Positions 44,390 to 56,087 are shown, numbered from the stretch's first letter. The stretch is 64,000 nucleotides of DNA from Gymnothorax reevesii (GCA_029721435.1 CM056587.1:11181167-11245166), one strand, 5' to 3'. The notes: a model not told the origin generated them from the sequence alone. A program made the numbers and translations.

Positions 44390-44790
44390 CTAGGTAAAGC
44401 ACCTTCTGAGCATGGCAGAGGGACCTGGGCCGGGGCGCGATAAGATGTTCTAATGCGCCGGGAGGACTCTTATGTGCTTCAGATTTGGTTTGAAAGGCTG
44501 CTGTTTTGGCTCTGCTAATCGACCGCAGGAGACTCCGTATCGGGCTCGGCAGTGTCAAAGGCCAGATGTTCGACAAGCGCTTCTGCTGGCGCTGCCGATG
44601 TGGACTCGCCGACGATGCTCGGACTCCGGGAATTTGGCATGAAGCGAATCGATGTGCCCTCCCGGATCCAGGGGATGTGCGCTGGGACACCCACAAACTC
44701 CGGTCTCTGCCAGAACCTCACTGCGGTGCCACCCTGCTGCCGGATACCACCCGTACGCAGAGCTTAGCGGCAGAAAAATAAGCTACAGAG
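44390..44790. other. Isolated GC-rich island with overlapping open frames
   Basis: About 400 bp of clearly higher GC and CpG content than the AT-rich surroundings. Open frames exist on both strands: minus 44515-44721 (MRFWQRPEFVGVPAHIPWIR…, ending EPDTESPAVD) and plus 44506-44781. The minus frame has a globular-looking composition, but I recognise no domain, splice signals or family. It could be a retrocopy fragment, an exon, part of an unrecognised transposon, or a CpG-rich regulatory element. Confidence 0.35.
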
Positions 44791-45249
44791 CGGGATATCG
44801 AGAATTTGGCCTTAAAGAAAGAATTAGGAAGAATTTTGGATCTAGAAACTGTACTAACTCTTCATAATTGTTCCATGTTGTGCTGTATTGAGCACAGCCT
44901 CATCTTTTCATTATTTGCATGTTTGCCGATAACAATATATTAAATGCAACTGAATATAATCAAGTGCACACACTCCTGCATATCCTTTAAATGTATTTAT
45001 TTTTATTTCATGTCAGCTATCATAATTTACATAAAAGCACCGCAGACAAGATGTCTCTCAAGCACAAATAGAGACATTTTTTCAAAGTGGCAATAATGAT
45101 AGTAATCATCATAATAATAATGTCAAAATCACATCTCACAGTGTTAATCACAGTGTTAAGCACTGCTTAAAATAATAATACTTCGGCAGTTTGTCTGGCC
45201 AATAAAGGAAAAAGTTTGAAGCAGGTGACATACAAGAAAAAAAAAAAAT
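44791..45249. other. Unannotated AT-rich DNA
   Basis: ATAATAATAAT-type low-complexity sequence is near 45100-45130. Nothing else recognised. Confidence 0.45.
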
Positions 45250-46030
45250 CCTGACTTGTTTCATTTCATTTTTTGTTTCCAGCAACTCGAAAAAGTCACA
45301 AATGCAAATGATGTCCCGTTCACCAGCTGGGGAGGGAAGTGCTCATTAGTTTTAAAGAAGGTTAATCCATTTAGCTTTCGCATATTGATATGCCAATTAT
45401 GTCTAATTGTAGAAGAGGCATCCATCAAGGTAATAGTGCATAAACACACGCAGGAGCATTAAGAACATCCCAACATGCAGTAAAGTAGGTGTTAATTGGT
45501 AGGCGAGTACTGCGGGCTGCTGAGGTGTGTAATGCTGGAAGAGATGGATCGCAAGTAATTCTTCTAAATAATTCCATTTGCAACCTCACGCTGTGCTGTC
45601 TCTTCAGCTGCTCAAAAATACAGGAACGGGGGACCATAGGAAAAATGACAAAAACTACGAAAATACAAACTCACAATGGTTTTAAAAAAAGTGGAGGCTT
45701 TATTACAATTTACGCTCATTTTTTTACGGAGTTAATCTTATATGGCAAGTTATTAGGGAGGAATTTCGCAGTGATGGAAACCGGTAAAATGCTGAATGTG
45801 TCCGTAGTTTTCACTCGCCGTTGCATGTTCCCAGAATGTGAGCTTCCTGATGATATTTCTGATGTATTACCCCATTAATTCTATAAAGGAGCAAAGTAGC
45901 AAAAGGCATTTAAGTGTATGAACGGTAAACGCCATAATTCATTGGACGGTGATGCATTCTTTATTTTGGCTCTGAATTCAAGCACTTTGAGTTTGGAAGG
46001 GTACAATGACGAGATCGGAAAGCAAACTGT
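45250..46030. promoter_or_regulatory. Candidate conserved non-coding stretch with octamer word
   Basis: AAATGCAAATGATG at 45299 contains the POU octamer ATGCAAAT. It is followed by an E-box CAGCTG (45324) and CTCATTAG/CCAATTATGTCTAATTG homeodomain words (45340-45412). The sequence is complex and repeat-free to about 46030. Short open frames (45489-45878) show no motif. Motif reading only. Confidence 0.25.
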
Positions 46031-46995
46031 CAGCTTTGCTTAGAGAGTGTTTTCATTCATGTTGGATGAACTGTTTAGAAATGACTACCCCTTTAATACA
46101 TAGTCTCTCCCCCATTTTTGGCACATCAAATAATGTTGGACAGTTTAATGTAATGTAGAATAAATTAATCATTTTTAATATTTATTCACATATAGAGCAA
46201 TTTACTGTACAATACTGTGTCTTCCCAGGCGATGATCTGCCAGGCAGCAGGGAACTGATCATCTTCAGTTCTGGTTTGTTCCACGGACCTTTTGTCTTCA
46301 GTCGCCCCTTCAATACGTAAAATACATCATCAGTTGAGTATTTACGCGTGGTGGTTTGACCAATGGAAGCAAAATAACATAAAAAGGTGTCGATATCCAA
46401 TGAATTGTGGTGCTCACTGTATGTGCTTTTCTGCCATTTTCCCTCATAAATGCTCAAATCGTTCACGCCGGCTTGCCAGCGAACGATTAACAGTAAATGA
46501 ATTGGAGATTTATATACAATAGCTCCTTAATGTCCACTGCAGAAATGTAACATTATGTAATCACATTTGATTCGTTTGCTGCACATCATAACTGTAGTAC
46601 ACATGAAAACATACTGCCTACATTCTGTAATCAGGTTCGACTCCTATAAAGTGCTGCCTTGATGTAATAATTAGAAAAGTAGCTTACATTCTGGAATCAC
46701 ATTTTATTCATTTACAGTGTAACCTTGCTAAATTAACTAGCAGAGAGGTGTGTTATGTTCTGTAATTGTATTTCATATATTTACACCAGTATCCTACATT
46801 TAACGCAAAAAGTTAGTTTTTCTGTCGGCTATTCATATGATATTCATTGAAGCAGTTCCTGAATCTCCTTCACCGCAACAGAGCTTATCTTTCAATCACG
46901 TGATGATCATAAGTATTAAATGTGTGAACTGAAATGTTCAGTTCCTCTACTATTCATTAGGGGGCTGAAAACCTCCAGTTCCATTTGCCCTATTG
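46031..46995. other. Unannotated DNA
   Basis: Nothing recognised. Confidence 0.45.
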
Positions 46996-47060
46996 AATTG
47001 CTTTATTATAATAATAATTATTATAACTACTATTATTATTATTATTATTATTATTATTGT
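46996..47060. repeat. ATT/TAT microsatellite
   Basis: TTATTATAATAATAATTATT followed by repeated ATT units to about 47057. Confidence 0.9.
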
Positions 47061-49110
47061 GATTGAGTTCAAGCTGCTGAAACACCATTGTATTTGTGAT
47101 TTTTTTTTCATTAGAGTTTCAGGCAGCAAAGGTGCTGAATCTCTATTGTATTTTTTCCGATTTCTTTCATTAGGGGCTCAAGCATGAAGTGATAGAACCC
47201 TATTGTGTTTGTTCAGATTTTTCATTATTATTAATATTGTTTTATTTTTCTGCTCTACAAGTCTTTTTGCTCAGCAAAAAAACTATAAGAGATGAACACG
47301 GTAAATTTAATGGACTGGTTCCTCCAGTCACCCACTACTCAGGTAAAATATAAATTTTTTAAAAGTGGCAATTTGCCATGTGGCGGCACTATAGAGAAGT
47401 ACAGCACATTTTGGGCTATAACTTCTAAACCACAGTTGATAAAAACAAAATCCTTTTGTGGGATTCTGTGGGTGAAGCCAAATTGATCCATAGAAGTGAC
47501 AGCCGTTTGCTAATTTTCAGCCATTTTGAATTATATGTAAACATTTAAAATCCATCTCCCAGAGAGGGAAACCAATTTGCCTGAAACTTGGTAAACAGGA
47601 TCTTCAGATGAAGGTATTTTATGAAAATTGCCAAGTTAAAGATGTTGCAGCAATAAGCAAATGAAATTTGAGGGTGTGGCCTATATTGATATAATGAGCT
47701 CAACTCCTTCATGAAATGTTCAATCATTACCAAACTTAAGGTACGCATCTACAGGCCATGCGACTTCAGCACCCCAAGCTTTGTGAAAATTCGTCTGTCG
47801 GTGGTGCTATAGCATCATCACTCAAACCCATTGTATGAAGAACTTGAAATTTTGCATGCTTAATGTGGTTCATATGGGTAGCCCCACAAATCTATGAGAA
47901 GAAAGTGATAGCTCAGGCAAGATTCAGCCAATCAAATCAGCCAATCAAATTTCAGTGGCCTTTATACTCATTGTAACTGTCACTTATCATTGCAGAACTT
48001 TATAATGTTGTTAAGGATGCGAAACGGAGCAATCTGTCTGCAAATTACTTGTGCTTTGATTGGTCGAATAGTGGTACTGCAGAGGCACACAGCGCATTTT
48101 GGGCTATTATTTCTGAAACGAAGGTCATAGAAATAAAATTCTTTTTTCTTTGGATTCTGTGGGTGAAGCAAAATCGATCCGTATAAGCCACACCCATTTC
48201 CATACATGGAAGTTTTCTACCATTTTATAAAACCTTTAAAATCTATCTCCTCCAGCCAATTTACATTAAACATGGTGCAGGGGATCTTCAGATGAAGCTG
48301 TTCTGTATAAAGAAACTTTCTACGTTTAAAGATTTGGCTGCAGTAAGCCAATTAAATTTGAGGGCGTGGCTTATATTGATATGCGCTGTTACTCCTTAAT
48401 GCAATGTGCAACCATTACTAACTTTAAGTTACCTAATGGGCTGGCTATGCAAATTCAGCACACTGAATTGGGTGTAAATCCGTCCATAGGTGATGGTTTG
48501 GCTCACAAATGGTCATAAGTCTCAAACCAATTGTCCGATCAACTTGAAATTTTGCATGCGACATTTGGATCAAGTTTGCTATAGGAATCTATATGAAAGT
48601 GATAGCTCAAACAAAATAGCGAGCATCAGCCAATCAAATTTCAGTTTCCCTTATACTCACTGCAATTGTCATGTATTGTCATGAAACTTCATAATGTTGT
48701 TAAAGATGTTTAAAAATGACAATCTACATTACATTCCATCTACATGCAAATAACTTTGATTGGCCAAATGTTGGCTCAACTGAGATGGAGGATATGTTCT
48801 AGATTAGAAATTCTAAACTGAAGGGAGTAGAATGAATGATTTATGGGTCCAGATGAATCGATGTTTGTAAGCCACAACCATTTGGAATATGGACATTGTC
48901 AGCCATTTTGAAATCTTCAATAAACCTTTAATTTTTATTTCCTCCTATATGGTGCAAACATTTCATGTGAGATTTGGTATACTGCATTTGCTGGCCAAGA
49001 TCTTAAATCAAAGCATAAAATATGTTGCTCTGCTAAAAGCTGTGGCCGCTGTGAACAAATGAATTTTGTGGGCCTCTATTGATAAAGTTTTACTCCTAAA
49101 TGCAAGATCC
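47061..49110 (+). repeat. Dispersed repeat made of ~690-bp tandem units
   Basis: The phrase CAGC(A/G)CATTTTGGGCTAT recurs at 47402 and 48091, followed both times by TTCTGAAAC/TTCTAAAC, ATTCTGTGGGTGAAGC, a GATCC(A/G)TA(G/T)A(A/G) phrase, CTTCAGATGAAG and TTGAAATTTTGCATGC. A third, more diverged unit starts near 48785. Spacing is about 689-695 bp. The region has no coding potential. The style matches a widespread fish repeat with ‘the gene-like’ wording GGCGGCACTATAG (47391). Family name unknown to me. Confidence 0.6.
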
Positions 49111-49500
49111 TATCATAAAGCTTAAGTTACTTCTGTGTTAGTAAAAAACTGAAGTGCATAAAATTTAGTTCCACTTGGACAACTGCTGGCACTGTAGGAG
49201 GGAAAAAAGTGTAAAATTGCCTTTTTCCTTTTCGATAATTTAAATCTGGTTCTAATTTTACATATGGCATGTCTGAATGAGGATCAAATAGCCCTTCCAA
49301 TGGCAAAATGAAATCATTAAATACTTGGCTGCTATTGGTCAATGAAGTAAAAGCAGCTATTTCAAAGGCATGGCAGTGACCAAACCAGTAAATTAGCAGG
49401 GCAAGGTACACCACGCGCAGTTTTGTACCATGAACTGGGAATAGTTAAAAAAAAATTAAAGAATTTGTGCCTTCACTGCTTCAGAATGGATAATTATCTC
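49111..49500. other. Unannotated DNA
   Basis: Possibly the decayed end of the tandem repeat above; nothing else recognised. Confidence 0.4.
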
Positions 49501-50130
49501 ATATTACTTGGACCTGTATTTATCGCTTGTGGTTATTTGTTACTACCTTACAGGGTGTCTAGGGGGTGCAGGTTGTAACACTTGCAAAAAAGGACCAACG
49601 AAGAAAAACTTAAACTCTATTCCATTGTGCCCTAGTTATTTGTCAGGGATCAGTTGGGCAAAAAAATTATTTTATTTGGTATATATAAATAATGGAAGCA
49701 ATCAATACATCAGAGTCTCCAATGCAAACACAAACAAAAGCCACACTACCTGGAACAAAAGTCTCTAAACCTGAAATATGAAACAGAAAAATATTAATAA
49801 ACTCCCTGACTAACCAAAAACAGAAAAAAGGGGGGAACAAAACCAATGGCAGAGAACCCCAACAAGGCTTCCTTTAAACTCTTGCACTATGATTAAAAAG
49901 TTAAACTGAGTGACCCGGATGGAGCGGAGACAGGTGGCTGCCCAAAGGAGTTTTGAAAACTAGAGATACATAGGCTAAACGCAAAAGCACCAGCTAATTT
50001 AGCAAAATTAAATAGTTATAGCAAGCCAAACACAATCAAGGAGTTTAATCACAGAGTTCTAAGAACACGAAAATGAATTGCACAACCATCAAAACAAAAC
50101 CCAACAGCAGCCCCCAGCAAACAGCTCTGC
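49501..50130 (-). repeat. Possible LTR/3' remnant of the Ty3/Gypsy element
   Basis: This lies downstream (minus-strand sense) of the RNase H part and replaces the expected RNase H end and integrase, so a large deletion must lie near 50130-50180. It is pyrimidine-rich on the minus strand, as many fish LTRs are. No LTR pair was found, so this is a positional inference. Confidence 0.3.
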
Positions 50131-50179
50131 GGCCAAATGGCAGGGAGCTCTGGATCGCAGGTACATTTTCAATGGTAGA

Positions 50180-51335
50180 GTAATTAAGCTGATAGTGCTT
50201 AGAATTAGTGGAGAGGTAGGATACAGGATGGCTGATGTCATCTGCTCCATCTTGAAGCAGCACCACTCCAGCGCCAGAAGCCCTTGCATCTACTTCAGTT
50301 TTGGAGGGCTTGGTGAAGTCAGGGCCAGCCAACACAGGGACACTACAAAGAGACTTTGCACATTCAAAAGCATGTTTACAGTCATTAGTCCACACAAAAG
50401 GTTGCTTGGACAACACAAGTGAGTGAGAGGAGCTACCACCATGGAAAAATTCTGGCAGAAACATTCATAGTATCCAGCCATTCCTAGGGATCTCCGACTG
50501 GTCATGACCACAGGGTAGAACTGGATGGCACCCACCTTTGCAGTTAGTGGGCGCACTTGCCCATGGCCAACCTGCTTCCCCAAATAGGTCACAACAGCTT
50601 TTCCAAACTCACATTTTGCTAGGTTCAAGGTCAGATTGGCTTGAGCTAGATGGGCAAACACAGTTGTCAGAGTGGGTATATGATCAGACCAACAAGAGGA
50701 GTAGACTACAACATCTAGGTAAACATTACAGTTAGGTATGTTACCCAGCACTAAGTTCATGAGCCACTGAAAAGTGGCCGGCGCATTACGCATTCCAAAT
50801 GCCATCACAGTATACTGTAGGAAGTGATCCGGGGTGACAAAAGTGGAGACGTCAGAAGCTCTAGTACTGAGAGGAACCTGCCAGTATCCTTTTAACAAGT
50901 CCAAATTAGTAATGTGGCAGCACCAATACTATCCACACTGTCCTCCATACGAGGCAAAGGGAATGAATCTGGTACCATGACTGTATGCACCTTGCGGAAA
51001 TCACTGCAAAAGCGATGAGAACCATCTGATTTAGGTGATAGCAGGCATGGGGAACTCCAGGAACTATGGCTGGGTTTGGCTAAGCCATTTTTGAGTAAAT
51101 ATTCTACCTCCTTCATCATCACCTTTTTTGCCAAGGACACCGGTAAGCATGTTGTTTGATGAGACTAGCAACACCAACATCAATGTCATGCTCTAACACA
51201 GTAGTGCATGAAGGTACATCTCCAAAGAGAGTGGGATAGGATTGAATTAGACTCTGCACATCCTCTTTCTGGGCATCTGGAAGATAGGAGAGGTGAGCGT
51301 CCAGGTCAGTTAGAATTTCTGAATTTGGCAACGTA
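50180..51335 (-). pseudogene. Ty3/Gypsy reverse transcriptase-RNase H pseudogene
   Basis: Minus-strand frames carry the pre-RT linker (51331 downward, LPDAQKEDVQSLIQSYPTLF), RT start (51140 downward, VEYLLKNGLAKPSHSSWSSP and SDGSHRFCSDFRKVH), fingers/palm (50904 downward, DLLKGYWQVPLS, FGMRNAPATFQWLMN) and the active-site block, which reads NVYLDVVVYS instead of the usual YLDD. A catalytic aspartate is therefore lost. GKQVGHGQVRP is the thumb region. RNase H begins with CKHAFECAKSL and EVDARASGAGVVLL (50464 downward) and breaks off after NYSTIE. Frameshifts near 50905, 51130 and 50460 and a missing integrase show a dead copy. Confidence 0.85.
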
Positions 51336-51439
51336 CTGTAATGTGGAAAAAAACTTGACTTGACTTGTGGGGTTTTAGTAATCAGTGCTTCAATTTAGTC
51401 TGGAGGTGCACACGGTGAATGGGGGCAGGTACATAACCA

Positions 51440-51550
51440 ATCTCAATGGCACGTACTATTGTACTTGCTTTACGTGAGCTCTCAGCACTAAAGGTAGATG
51501 ATCAGAATGGATATAAGACTGTGAATCACCAGTGTCCCTCAATATCTTTG
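51440..51550 (-). pseudogene. Gypsy aspartic protease remnant
   Basis: On the minus strand, ILRDTGDSQSYIHSDHLP carries the D-T-G active-site triad of retropepsins, followed by VLRAHVKQVQ and a stop. It lies between the gag zinc-knuckle region and the RT linker, as expected for pol order. The rest of the protease is not readable in one frame. Confidence 0.65.
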
Positions 51551-51699
51551 CTGGCTTCTGGTCCTCAATGAGTACAGTTAATGATACCAGTCCATGAAAA
51601 AAGTGAAGGGCTTAACAGTTTTCAGGCTCGTCCAGACATACTAACTGTTACTGGGGAGATGGGAAGATTTGTTTTGATTAAACCCACACCTTTGCCTGG

Positions 51700-52680
51700 C
51701 TTTGCTTGTGAGGACGGTTGCTTGCGCTTGAGAGCAAAACAGTCAGCAGTAACATGACCAGGTTGTGACAATAGAAACATTGTCATACTTTGAACTTAGG
51801 GACACCCCTTTCAGTTGCAAAAACGGAATCTCACCATTTTTCACAGTCTCATTGGCTGATGTCTCACGCTTACCCACAAAGATGCTCTCGTGTGTTAAGG
51901 CAAACTCTTCTGCCAGGACCGCAGCCTCCTGTAAGGTAGTAACGTTCTGTTCATTCTTGTACACTCGCGCTCAGGAATACAATTTTTAAATTCCTCCGAC
52001 ATAATTTCACATAATGAATTGAAGTCAGTAACTCTACTTGCCAAACACCATCTATCAAAGAGAATCCCCTTCTCTCTAGCAAACTCAAATGTCTGGGGAG
52101 AAGACTTTCTTAGACTACGAAAACGGTGTCTGTATGCTTCAGGTATGAGCTAATAGGTCCTAAGTATGGCACTTTTGACCTTTTCATATTGAAGACTGTT
52201 CTCAATGGAGGGCTGCACAAGCCTCTTATGCCTAACCAACCAGTTTGCACTGCAGCCACAGAGGCCAGACGTCCTCAGGCCAGTCCAAAGCAGCAGAAAT
52301 TTGTTCAAAGGCACCAAAATAGGTTTCCTCTTCAGTTTCTCAGAATGGAGGTACCAGGGCAATGTTTTTACTGGCATCAAATGCTGAAGGTGAAGTTGGA
52401 GAAGAGACAGAAGATTCAGTAGCACTTCTGAGACTGGAGCTCAAGCTGATGTATTTTGATAGCTGTTTCAGCCTCAAGCCTAAAGCAGCTTAATTGGAAC
52501 TCTAGCTCCTCTCTGTGCCTTCTCTTTTCCTTCAAGTTCAAGACGGAGCAAGCGCACCTTTAAGCGAGCATCCATGTTAGACATTGGAGAAGAATCAATA
52601 GACAACAGCTCAAACTGAGGAAACGAGACAGGCTGTTGGGCCTTTAACTCTGCAGCAGTAGGAGGGCTTAACATATCCCC
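51700..52680 (-). pseudogene. Gypsy gag pseudogene (SCAN-like region and degraded zinc knuckle)
   Basis: The frame from 52674 downward opens with a charged N-terminus (LKVRLLRLELEGKEKAQRG). Around 52270-52150 it has PSIENSLQYEKVKSAILRTY, the SCAN-like end of fish Ty3/Gypsy Gag. Near 51960-51850, TTLQEAAVLAEEFALTHES is a phrase common to these Gags. The nucleic-acid-binding knuckle near 51780 reads SQPGHVTADCFALKRK, with the histidine and last cysteine present but the first cysteines lost. Several frameshifts and stops divide it. In a live element this protein would form the particle core. Confidence 0.7.
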
Positions 52681-52856
52681 AGGAGGGGTAAGTCCTGCAA
52701 CAGCAACTTCGTCTTTATCTACCAGGACCTGCTGCTCTGAACGTACTTGAAAGACACCTCGGTCTACTAAACCAGAGACTTAGACACAGATATCCCATAA
52801 TGTGCAGCAAGTCATCTTTCCTGCAACAATCAAACTGCTCCAGAGAAGGATTATTC

Positions 52857-52955
52857 ACGTACTATTGTACTTGCTTTACGTGAGCTCTCAGCACTAAAGG
52901 GTAGATGATCCGAACGGATAATAGACTGCGAACCACCAGTGTTCCTCTGCAATAT
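52857..52955 (-). repeat. Second copy of the protease-region fragment
   Basis: GTACTTGCTTTACGTGAGCT and flanks (about 95 bp) repeat 51452-51545 with about 90% identity by eye. Here the active-site triad reads N-T-G (LQRNTGGSQS). It lies upstream of gag in minus-strand sense, where protease does not belong, so it comes from another, inserted or rearranged copy. Confidence 0.65.
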
Positions 52956-53036
52956 AATAATAATAAAAATAAAAAATAACTTGATGAACACAATCTGTCG
53001 GCCCTTCTTTTTGGTACTAGTACTATGTTTCTCAAA

Positions 53037-53903
53037 CCCCGTCACACCGGATTGGAGGTGCCACTGCGGATTTTTGTCAAAATTGCCATCACCGCAGTGA
53101 CACCGCCAGTAGTGTTTTCATAGTTTTCCCCTACCCATCAAACATGTGTTTGTGTTTTTTTTTGCAATGCTACTGGGAAACCAGGGCGGAATTACGGTGG
53201 GGTCACTGAGGACATGGCGATCCCATCGAGTTGCCACTATGATTTGATGGTGATGCCACGGCAATTATTGGCGGTGATGGCGGCAGCGTTGAGGGGCCAG
53301 TGAGGTGCTATGGTGGGGATGGCGATATTACTGAGGTGCTACGGTGGTCGTGCTGCGGCAGCAGGTAGGCTCCGTGTCAGCTATAAATGAGAGATGGTTT
53401 TCGTTCATAATTCGTTGTAATATTTTGTCTGCTGATGATTTATTCCTAAAGTGATTCTACCGAAACGTGGTTCAAGAGTTAAAAATGACTTCGCAGTAGC
53501 ACCCCCATACCCGCAGTGCTCCCGTGGTAGCTCCGTCTTAACACCGCCATAACCACCACGGGATAGCTGTAGGGTTGCCAGTCTACTTTTTTTGGCGATT
53601 GCACGGCGGTTGTACTTCAGAGGCACGACGGTGATGGAGGTGCTACGAGGTCCTTGTATGGCTCCATGGCGGTCATGGCGGTGCCACGGCGATTGGTCCA
53701 ACCTGCGGTGGCACTGTGGAAGTTTTGAACATGTTCAAAGTTTCCTCCGTGCCACAATGAGGGTCAGCAGTTATGACAGTTCTCTGCGGTGCTATGATGA
53801 TCAATTGCGGAACTACTGAGGAACCATGGAGATCATGGCGGTGCCACTTCAGTTTATGCCGTACAAGCACCGCAGTAGCAACGTCAGTCCGGTGTGACGG
53901 GGG
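53037..53903. mobile_element. Unclassified TIR element rich in GGTGCCAC-type words
   Basis: CCCCGTCACACCGGATTGG at 53037 is inverted at 53889-53903 (GTCCGGTGTGACGGGG), a terminal repeat of about 15-16 bp. The 865-bp interior has dense degenerate copies of GGTGCCACGGCG / CCACCGCNGT on both strands, which gives a high CpG content unlike the flanks. It codes for nothing convincing. No target duplication was established, so the superfamily is open. Confidence 0.65.
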
Positions 53904-55180
53904 CATAAGAGAAATGTGGTAAAGGCAAATAGAAGGTACCATGGCTACACTGCTATCACACTTTTTCCAACTCTAGAGATATCTACCTTAATAAAAATGT
54001 AAAAATCAAGAATTATTGAACCTACCCCCTTGACTCACAGGCTACAAGGGAATGTGGGCTTGTCTCGAGTTGTCTGCCAGAACTGGCTACACATACTGCG
54101 TCACATTATTAAAATGTATCCTTTTCATTTTAAAATAGACTTTAATAAATTCATAAATGTATCAGTAACATCATGAATGGGAGGCAAACTAGCAACATAT
54201 AAATTTTGATTAGTGAGTGAGTTGATTTCTTGGAATTTGGTAAGTTAACTTAAATATTTTATTCAGCAGTGTATCATGTTTACCTTTATTACAAACACTG
54301 TTTAAACATTCTCTACTTTAACTGGCAAGATAGCTAGTCAACTAAATTAACCCCTCTGTGCAGATATAGATGCCTGCAGACACAGAGCTGCTCTATTTAT
54401 ACATGCAGTTACACTATACTATCAATAGGTGGCACACCCGGAACAGTTATTAAATATTCACGAAGAGGCCATGCTGTGACAAGAATTAGAATATGGACAA
54501 CTTTCCCAGGAGTTGTATAAATTAAACTCCTCGGCCAAGCCTGATGTGCAAATTGCTAAATATCCCTGCCCGTAGTATCTATCCACGACAATCGAGGTGT
54601 AGTAGATCTACTTTTCATTGAACTGCTGTCCAAATAGTGCACAATGATGGAAGCGTGTGAAAATGGGCCTAGATGCAATAATTATTTTCAGACTCCATAT
54701 GCCTCCTCATTCAAAAAATACGCACCTTATCCAAACCCATTAGTTCCCAAATATTGACGCTCACACTAACAGCAACACACTGGCTTAATATAAAGACATT
54801 GCATCATTTTGTGTATTAGGAAAGGCACAAAGTGCATAACATATTTGATTTGCAGTCTTTGCCTTATAAAAGAGGCATTCCCAAAACCTTTGGCTTCCCA
54901 AAACCTTACACTGTATTAGCAGGCTAACCATCCACTAATATACAAGTTAACAAATGTTGCTGATGTAATTAACATTTACTATGAACCTGAACAATGTCAA
55001 ACAAATGATGAATCAATTCCGCTATTTATTATTTGATTACATAAACATATGTAGCATCATTAATTAGCATTGCTATCATTATAATTTTTTAGCTGGATAG
55101 CCAAATTGCTAATGATTTAGCTTTGGTCTGATGCATGCCACACAGAGACTGCTGACTGATCACTGACGTAGAAATGCTTG
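53904..55180. other. Unannotated AT-rich DNA
   Basis: Nothing recognised. Confidence 0.45.
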
Positions 55181-55390
55181 AAGCTTGCAAGCTAGTGGAT
55201 TTCTGTGCAGCCCTATCATCCCTCAGTTTCTACAAAGGCAAGTGTGGAAAGAGATTTCCAGGGTGAGTTCATCTGCCACCCCTGCCAGCTTTTTGAGTGT
55301 CTGGACAGCAAGGTCGTTGGTCTTGAAAGCCAGTTGGTGGCACAACATAGATCACAAATGGAAGAACTTAGTTGCAAGACGTTCTAAGTC
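55181..55390 (+). pseudogene. Possible LINE ORF1-like fragment
   Basis: The frame 55205-55387 contains FICHPCQLFECLDSKVVGLE followed by SQLVAQHRSQMEEL. A C-x2-C cluster followed by a heptad-like V..LE.QL run recalls the cysteine-containing coiled-coil start of some vertebrate LINE ORF1 proteins. No reverse transcriptase follows. Weak call. Confidence 0.25.
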
Positions 55391-55405
55391 ATATGTTGCT
55401 TATGG

Positions 55406-55604
55406 TAGGGTGTCAAACTGGTCCATAAAAGAGACAAGGAGCTGCATGCTGACATTCCACCCGCGCAGTCAGAGCACCCCTGTTACAATCAGCCTTGGAG
55501 GCTGAGGTCAGTTGATTAGATTAGTTGTATCAGGTGTGCTTCTTCTTGGTTGAACTGAAAATCTGCAGCCTCTTCGCCCTTTCACACACCAGTTTGACAC
55601 CCTG
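55406..55604. mobile_element. hAT-like MITE (CAGGGTGTCAAACTGG ends)
   Basis: TAGGGTGTCAAACTGG at 55406 is inverted at 55589-55604 (CCAGTTTGACACCCTG). CAGGGGTGTCAAACT is a familiar fish hAT end. The flanking 8-mers GCTTATGG and GTTTAGCG are only partly alike, so the target duplication is doubtful. It is non-coding. Confidence 0.65.
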
Positions 55605-56039
55605 GTTTAGCGAGATGGTGTGGAGTATGTTAGTTATTCATGCAGCTCTGTACATGTTTAATGGCAGCTTTAGCACTGCTCTGAAGAAAACACTTTAGGA
55701 TTGCACATGCAGAAGGCTTCTGGATTGAATGAAAATGATAACTTTCATGCTCCGGAATGTGTAACTGAACCCCAAGGTCTAACCTAAGATGAGCGAATGG
55801 AAAAATTATATAAAATGAATTGTTCTTTTTAGCAATGGAAGGGAAGCTAATCTTTAAGTGTATTTTGAGTCCATTTGTGAAGTCTTTTTCCCATTCCATG
55901 AAATATGATTATGCAACACTGGTATGGAAGGACCTGAAGCAAGATCTTCGACCGAGCAGATTGGGTACCGACCCCAGCATCAGTACCGATGCCAGTACCT
56001 GCACAGTACCCGTATCCTGGTATAGGACAGTTAATGCTT
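55605..56039. other. Unannotated DNA
   Basis: Short GGTACCGACCC / CAGTACCGATGCCAGTAC words at 55960-56010 form a small local repeat. Nothing else recognised. Confidence 0.4.
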
Positions 56040-56044
56040 GATGT

Positions 56045-56086
<42 letters not shown>
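56040..56086. repeat. GT microsatellite
   Basis: Repeated TG/GT units from about 56042 to 56086. Confidence 0.95.

Positions 56087-56087
<1 letters not shown>

Noticed and set aside
50045..52680. Intact endogenous retroelement
   Set aside because: The reverse transcriptase lacks an active-site aspartate, several frameshifts and stops are present, integrase is missing and no LTR pair was found.
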